Positions 57,371 to 64,000 of a stretch of 64,000 nt of DNA are shown piece after piece (position 1 is the stretch's first letter; each line of letters begins with the position of its first letter). Made by a program: the position numbers and the translations under genes. Under the pieces are notes generated by a model. The model was not told the DNA's origin, did not search any database, and saw only the letters and a list, made by a program, of their open reading frames with translations. The stretch is from Paguma larvata (lineage: Eukaryota > Chordata > Mammalia > Carnivora > Viverridae), in NCBI GenBank assembly GCA_030068075.1, contig CM057835.1, forward strand, positions 43,072,215 through 43,136,214, read 5' to 3'.

Positions 57371-59290
57371 TTTCAGCTCAAGACAGGAGGACCTGAGAGA
57401 CAAATCATATCTACTTTTGATCCATTTCCCATAACTTAGAATTGTTAGCTCTTAAATTATGCTCAAATTAGTGAACCAATACCCCCGGATTTCAGTATGA
57501 TGGCTTTAAAATCAAGGAACTCTGCACTTGGGCTTATTTAATGGGCTGATAAACTGCCAGGACCGACCGTGAAGTCATTGTTAAACATTAGCCTGGAAGT
57601 GAAAGATAAGAATGCACATGCTTTGTCTACAGATGGAGCAAGTTGTCATTCAAAGCTGCGAAATATAGCTAAGGAGTTTAAGAACTGAGGGGAACATAAG
57701 TTCAAGACCCAGGAGGAGAACATGAGACCGGACAATATGCCAATTAATGGAATTAAGCTGGAAAGATTTAAAATGAGGTCCCCTCAGGAGACAATGGAAA
57801 AGAAAAGGCAGTTAATTCAATAAGGACAAAAGGATAAGCGAGCTAACTATGAGAGGATCAGAATATTTAACGTTGATAGTGTCTTAAGAATTAAAGAACA
57901 CTGGCTTGTGATTGCTGTGAATTTATTATGCCCCAGTAGCTCAGTCTAATTTGGTCCCTTCATCCTCTGAACAAATATTCTCATCCTGAGATTCCAGGAC
58001 AAAAGAAATAATCCTTTTTGTTGCAGTCAAGCTATAAAAGTGATTATGATCAGCAACCATTCACAGAGGAATAAATAAAGGACCCATCCATCACGCTAGT
58101 AAAGTTTTCCGTCCATCTGTCATGTTGCATTTCAAAGATGATTTCACCACATTTTAGTTGTTTTAAAAGGTGTACTTAAAAAGGGGATTTTATACTTCGA
58201 AGCTCCCCAGTACACAGAGAGTTGGAATGTATGGATGTAATTTCCCTTTTGCTAAGCAGGTTTTAGAGTGCCAAAGGCATGGCAGGGGGTAGTTAATAGA
58301 GTGTAATAAAGTGAATCTGTATGTCTCTGTAGCAAATAACTGAAAATATGAATTTAGAAAATTCTGTTATAGACTGCATTCTCTAGCAAAGCAGTTGCTC
58401 AGTGTCATTATTCAATTGTGTATCAACAAATGTGCCTCTAAAGACCAAAGTCTAAAGACTACAGCAGGGAGGTTTAAAACGCTACACAAAATGCAGAGGC
58501 ACCAAAATCCCTTAACCGAGCTTTGGCAGGTGCATACTTGGAGGGGCGGTGTTGTGAGGACAGGTGATTGGTGGAGGCAAATAACAGATCTGAAATCAGA
58601 AGATATCAACGAAGAAGAACCATTATGGGAAAGAAAAATTTTTAATCAGTGGGTATCAACGAGGCTGAAACAGCACAAATATATTTAGAAGCTTCTCCCA
58701 TCTGAAATTTATACCTGGAGGCTATCAGTCTTTATAATTGTTCTGCAGCTGATAAATTGTACCCTTTTATATTTTATGAAGCCCCCATCTACCCTGATTT
58801 CATCATCTGAAAAATTCAAGAGCAAGACCAATAAATTTCATGTTTTTTTTTCTCTTTTGGTGTGAATCGAATGATCTAGATTTTCTGGCAAATCGGCTAT
58901 ACATGTACATAATTTTCTTTGCTCTACTTAACTAAGGCTACGTGTACATATAACTAAAATTAGTTTCTTAAATGTGGCAAAAAATGTTGTTAGTTTATAA
59001 GGAAATACAGTAGGGTCTTAAATTCTGCAAATTCTCTGCTCTAAAACATTTCTTTAAAATATTTAGTTCAAACTAGGGGTGGAGGATGGAGATCCTACTT
59101 TATTAAACGAACAGTCCTTTCTCTACTGTTTTTTTGCTCAGCATATAGTTCAAGGGACTCACCACTCAGGTTATGGGTAGAAATGTGTCATTTTAAAATT
59201 TCTGACACCTATTAGCTCCAATGAATCTTAGGTCTTAACTAAGAATAAAAGAGGACACTATTGGCTCTGCTGGAATCCCTCAGAAGCTTC
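57371..59290. other. Repeat-poor unique sequence, 1.9 kb
   Basis: No interspersed repeat is recognised. The 97-codon frame at 58395-58688 (K/R-rich, ending near 58688) has an antisense partner and no domain. It could be tested for conservation, but I do not call it a gene. Confidence 0.45.
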
Positions 59291-59304
59291 TAAAGAAGTC
59301 CTTC

Positions 59305-59537
59305 TTGTAGGGAACCCGGGTGACTCAGTCAATTAGGTGTTCAACTCTTGATTTTGGCTCAAGTCATGATCTCACAGTTCATGGGATTGAGCCCCATGTC
59401 CAACTCTGCACTGTCAACATAGAGCCTGCTTGGGTTATCTCTCTCTCCCTCTCTTGCTGCCCCTCTCTCACTCACACGCCTGTACTCTCTGTCCCCCTCT
59501 TTCTCAAAATAAATAAATAAACTTTAAAAAAATTCTT
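59305..59537 (+). mobile_element. Older carnivore SINE
   Basis: Plus-strand copy with the head GGGAACCCGGGTGACTCAG. The duplication TAAAGAAGTCCTTC is exact at 59291-59304 and 59538-59551. Confidence 0.96.
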
Positions 59538-59551
59538 TAAAGAAGTCCTTC

Positions 59552-61140
59552 CCAGGATTGAGTAAGCGTGGCATTGCCATAAACCTGCTTTCTTGGAGTT
59601 TTTAATATGCTTTTTGGAAGGGTTTATAAACTAACACCCAAAGACCCAGCACTAGAAACTGTTTTTGAATAAAATGTCCCTGAAAGTTGAATACATACTT
59701 GAAACACAGTTTATATTTGACATAGAGCTTCGAGGGCACAACCCACAAGTGAATGCCAATGTTCTCATTACCCAATGATTGTTCTATTTCACCGGTGGCA
59801 TCAGATGAAGAAAAGGACCTTTGTGTAATACTGATCTATAGGAACATTTAGGTTAACACTTCCATAATCCAGCAGCATAGTGGAAGTAGAAGATCTGGTT
59901 AGTGGATAATTAAAATATCTGCCTATGATGTGCATGATGCCGGGGTAGGTAGAAGAAAAGAAAGTAGATACGAGATCGGATTCTTAACCGGCTAGAAGAC
60001 GCACATGTTGACAGACTGAGCTAAGTGCCATAGGGTAGTGAGGTAGGGAAGGAACTAACAGTTTTATGAAGGCTTGTAACCTTAACCCAATGGTCTTTTG
60101 TTTTGGCCGGGGAGGTGGGGACAAAAGGAGGGTAGGTGATTCATATGTTTTAGGTGCTGCATGGGAACTTAATTGATTTTGGGTAATTTAATTAATGGTA
60201 CAAATACTAGAAGTTATAGAAGTTAGTGCTGAAAGGCACTGTAGATTGGATTATCTGGAAAAGACTTCGGGGATAGCTGTAAGACAAGGCAAAGTGAATG
60301 GAAGTGAAAAAAAAAATGAGTTTGGTGGTTGTGCAGGAAGAAGGCCCTTGAATCAGAGAGTGATCTAAGTCAGGTGAGGTGGGAGGGATTTGTGTTTGGG
60401 GAATGAGGAATATGACAATTTCACTGCTCTTATCATTTGTCATTCCACTGGTGCCCCACTGATGCAAAGTCTATCAATAATTCATCTGACCTGTTTGCTT
60501 TGATAGCCACAGAAACAACTGAATGGCGACCCTTTCCCTTTTTGAGATTCACGGCGTGTAGCAAATGATCATTCTGTGGAGCCACGCCAACTTCTTGTTC
60601 TGCAAATTGCAAATGTTTCAGCCAAGCTGCTCCTCCACTGTCATGGTCAGTGTTAAAAGGTCAGCGTTCTCTTTGTATACTTAGGGCAGCCGGAGCTGCT
60701 TTAATCCCAGAGAGGGCGTCTCACTTACATTGTATGGTGTATTTGTTGAGTCAGCAAGAAATTATCTTCTAATATAATTCTAAGATCGCTGACTATGAAG
60801 TCTATTCAACTGAAATGAAGCCCCTGCTCCTTCGGCCAAAGAAAACTCTGTGCCATGAAATCACCTTTTTGAGAAGGTTGCTAATGTCTGAGAATTATCT
60901 CCAAGGTAATTCGATAAAAATAGAAATCAGAAAATTGAGACAAAGGGATCTGCAACTCTGATTTGCCTCTTTTTTTTCTACTGCGTTTGGAAATGAGGCT
61001 AACACATAGCTGGGTGGCCTTGTTAAAGTGATGCAGAAGACCCAGGCTTTCCAAGAGAAATTCAGAATTTACAAACACAATCTGCTTCCCCAGACGTGTT
61101 TTTTGTCTTCTGGGTTATTTTTCTCTTTTAATATTCCCAA
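59552..61140. other. Unique non-coding sequence
   Basis: No gene or repeat family is recognised. The stretch 60480-60780 has balanced composition and several transcription-factor-like sites (AAAGGTCAGCG near 60655, CTTTAATCCC near 60698, GAGTCAGCA near 60748). It is a weak candidate regulatory element. Confidence 0.4.
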
Positions 61141-61970
61141 ATAAAAATAACTCTAGTCACCATTTGGCAGGACTGAAAAAATCCCATGCCTTCTCTCTTC
61201 AGGAATTTGTAAGAATGCTTAGGAAGTGCCTAGTGCAAACTGGGTATCACTTGTCCCCTGTCTCTCCACACTGCTACCCAGGTATTTCCTGTCATCTCCT
61301 TCTGCTATTTCTCATGAATTACTCCCTCTGGTCTTGCAAATCCCCACCTTTCATTCCTCTAAGTCCTACTGAACTAGGCTTTTGTGCTTTAAAAGCTTCA
61401 GGAAGGACTTGAGGCACTCATAATGGAATTAACAAAATAGCAAAACTAAGAATGTGGCTGCCCACATCTTTGTTCCTGAAGGTCTCCTGGCCGTCCTTTC
61501 TCAAAGATGGAAAGATGACTTTCTGGCGTCTCTCTCTGAGGGTCTTAGCCCGCCGCACGTTGCAGAGCCCCTCTCATCCCCAGGAACAGTCTTTCTCTTC
61601 TCTTCTTTCTCCTCGTTCTTAGATATACCAGAGAAAACACTACATCTTTTCATACACCTCTTAAATCTCTCTACAGAATTTCAACCCCTGTTCTTACCAT
61701 GGATAAAACCTCTACGTTATCTCTACATACATTCCTTTTAGTTATTTCAGTCTGTCCTTCCATACCAGAATCTGGAACCAAAATGGCCCTGAAAGTCCAT
61801 TACTTTTTCCAAAATGCTGCTTTCGTGAGCTGAAATGCAGTAATAGCAATTGGCATCTTTGGGAACAGCAATAATTTTTTCACTTTGGGTTTCAAGGTAG
61901 AACCAGGGGGAAAAGCTAGAAATGAGTAGGAGGGATATAAAGAGAGACTGAAACATTGCATCATTTAGAC
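61141..61970. other. Unassigned, pyrimidine-rich in part
   Basis: Pyrimidine-rich sequence at about 61230-61370 and 61580-61690 slightly recalls L2, but I cannot match it. Open frames of 82-95 codons (61164-61412 and 61454-61741) have no recognised domain. Confidence 0.35.
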
Positions 61971-63425
61971 GGAAACCACTCTCAGATTTTAGGACCTTGT
62001 AAAGTGGAACCTAAAAGTCAAACACGACTGAGGCTTCTAAGGTCAGCCCAGAGCTACCTCTGAGCTCAAATGTGATCATCTGAAGACATCTTGTCTGTTA
62101 TAAAAGTCATCTGCCAGGGAGGACAAGATCTGGTATGCTCTCCGAGAAGCTCCCAAGCCCTTCCTACAAATCCATTATCAATATTTTTTATTTGCAAATT
62201 TGTACCCGTTCTATTAAAATAAAAATATCTTCCTAATTATTTCCTGAAACGATACCCAAGTAATTTACAAATGTAGTCTGCAAAAATAAAGGACCTTTTA
62301 AAATAGATTTCATTATATTCTATTTTTAAAAGTAGATATGTGAGGAGGGCAATTAGGTATATAGAATGAGAAACATTCATCAAAGACATTCCTGCAAGTT
62401 TCATAAGAATAGTGGACCATTTGTTTTCTGGAAATATTATATTTTGAACACCTCTGTTACACATATTTAATGAAGTACTTTTTAAAAGCCATTTACATTC
62501 TATCCCAAAGTGACTGACCTGAAAACAAAGTAAAATATGTATTTGGAAAAGGGCAAAATTTTTTTTCAATTTTCCCTCTTCTTATTACCAACATCATTGT
62601 TACTGATTTTTTTTTGAAGTTTATTGTCTTCTCACGACATTTGTTACATTTAGTGGTGAACACCGTAAAACTTCACACATGGGCATCCAGACCAGTAAAT
62701 GATGTTATTTTGGTGACCTTGGGAGTAAGAAATCTTTTTTCTCACTCTTTTTTATAGCTGACCTTTTCAGAAAGGAATCCCTCTTGAGAAGTCCCACTTT
62801 AATTTGTTATATTTTTCAAATTCGACTGTCACAGATGCTTTAATGACACAGTATTTCTTAACACCTAGAAATAAAACCAGGACGACTTCTGTGGTTTTTA
62901 ACACTCGCGTGGTCTAATACATTGAATTCAATCTTCATTAGTAATATACTACTTTATACATGTTTTCCTTTTAAGGGGTTTATATGCATCAAGATGGACC
63001 TCTGGCTGAATAGAATTCAATAACAAGCACCTTGGGAAATGCTGTTAGATATTGTTTGGGTGGAAAAGATCTCCTTTGTCAGGAAGGTTTAATGAGCTTC
63101 ATAAAGGAGATCTCTGCGATTCCTAACGTAGAAGTCAGTGGAGTTAGACCTATTACTTCATGGGTCATGAGAGAATTTAGGTTAGTGCTGAGCTGATGTG
63201 TAGAAATGAAAATGTTGGAAGATACACTTTTTCATTTCTTTTGCTCTCACCTTTCAAAATGGCAGCATCATTCCATGCCTGGTAGTAGAGAGATCTTGAC
63301 CTACTTCTGTTTCTGCCCCATATCCACGGCCATCATTGAATAGATCTCTTAATTGTTCTAGCCTGCAGTTTCCACAGTTATAAAAGATGTAATTATGTGC
63401 AACAATGCTTAAAATCATAGCTGCA
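61971..63425. other. Unique AT-rich non-coding sequence
   Basis: No gene, RNA gene or repeat family is recognised. Confidence 0.5.
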
Positions 63426-63429
63426 AATC

Positions 63430-64000
63430 ATGTATCTGATAAGACACTTGTACCCACAACACATACAGAAACTCTTGTAACTCAATAATAAATAAATAAC
63501 CCAAGTAAAAAATGGGCAAAGGATCTGAAAAGACATTTCTTCAAATGAATATATACGAATGATAAATAGGCATTATTAATGATGCTCATTATTATTATTA
63601 AGTCTTTAGAGAAATGCGAATCAAAGTCATAATGAGATACTACTTCACTTCTACTAGGATGACCATAACAGAAAAGACAATAACAAATGTTGTGAGGATA
63701 TAGACAAATTGGAACCCTCACACGTTGTTGGTAAGAAGGTAAAATAGTGTAGTCAGTTTGGAAATATTTTTGCAACTTCTCAAAATGTTAAAAAGGGAGT
63801 TATCACATGACCCAGTGATTCAACTTCTAAGGATATACTCAAGGACATTGAAAACATACATCCAAATGAACATTTGTACAATACAATACAATGTTCACAG
63901 CAGCATTACTCTCAATAGCCAAAAGTAGAAGCAATCCGATTATCCATCAATTGATCAACAGTAAAATGGGATATTATTCATATAAAGAGATATTCATATC
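63430..64000 (+). mobile_element. L1 3' end, plus strand, runs off window
   Basis: AAAAAATGGGCAAAGGATCT, ACATTTCTTCAAATGAATAT, CAAATTGGAACCCTCACACG and ACAGCAGCATTACTCTCAAT follow the end of L1 ORF2 and its 3' region. The tail lies past the window edge. It starts close to the L1 coordinate where the copy at 1079-2350 stops. Confidence 0.88.

Noticed and set aside
1..64000. CRISPR array, operon, phage or plasmid system
   Set aside because: No spaced direct repeats of CRISPR type, no dense co-directional genes and no ribosome-binding pattern. The repeats are mammalian SINEs, LINEs and LTRs.

Overview
The window is nuclear DNA from a mammal, most likely a cat (Felidae). The main evidence is 25 copies of a roughly 200-bp tRNA-derived SINE whose body (a GGCGCCTGGGTGGCTCAG-type head, B box GTTCGAGCC, CT-rich stretch, AATAAA-rich tail) matches the cat-type carnivore SINE and not the dog form. 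Around these lie remnants of L1/HAL1, L2, MIR, MaLR LTRs and hAT-type DNA transposons, as expected for a placental genome. The sequence is AT-rich. I see no bacterial or viral gene and no CRISPR array.

I found no protein-coding exon that I can support. The open frames are short (roughly 60 to 180 codons), overlap on both strands, and mostly sit inside repeats. About a dozen of them are the same SINE read in one frame. The window therefore looks like a gene desert or the inside of a large intron, and I cannot name the locus.

Layout. 1-5 kb: L1 pieces in both orientations, meeting head to head near 2.51 kb, with an L1 5' end at about 4.76 kb. 6-9.5 kb: a long decayed L2 split by another insert and a SINE. 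10-14 kb: an L1 3' end and a HAL1/L1-like stretch. 15-22 kb: old MIR, L2 and hAT remnants. 22-34 kb: unique sequence, SINEs, L2, a polypyrimidine tract and a G17 run. 34-37 kb: a MaLR LTR and a minus-strand HAL1/L1. 38-47 kb: mostly unique sequence, an LTR nested in a MaLR LTR, and an E-box cluster. 48-49 kb: a composite minus-strand L1. 50-55 kb: mostly unique sequence with candidate regulatory elements. 55-57 kb: a SINE cluster that includes a chimeric SINE-5S rRNA insertion and a SINE with a multiplied B box. 57-63.4 kb: mostly unique. 63.4-64 kb: a plus-strand L1 running off the window.

The most unusual single feature is at 55,370-55,686. A minus-strand SINE is fused at its 5' end to the first 90 nt of an oppositely oriented 5S rRNA copy, and one pair of target-site duplications encloses both. 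This looks like one twin-primed retrotransposition event that used two RNA templates. All repeat names are from memory of consensus sequences; no alignment or database search was run, so boundaries are approximate except where target-site duplications fix them.
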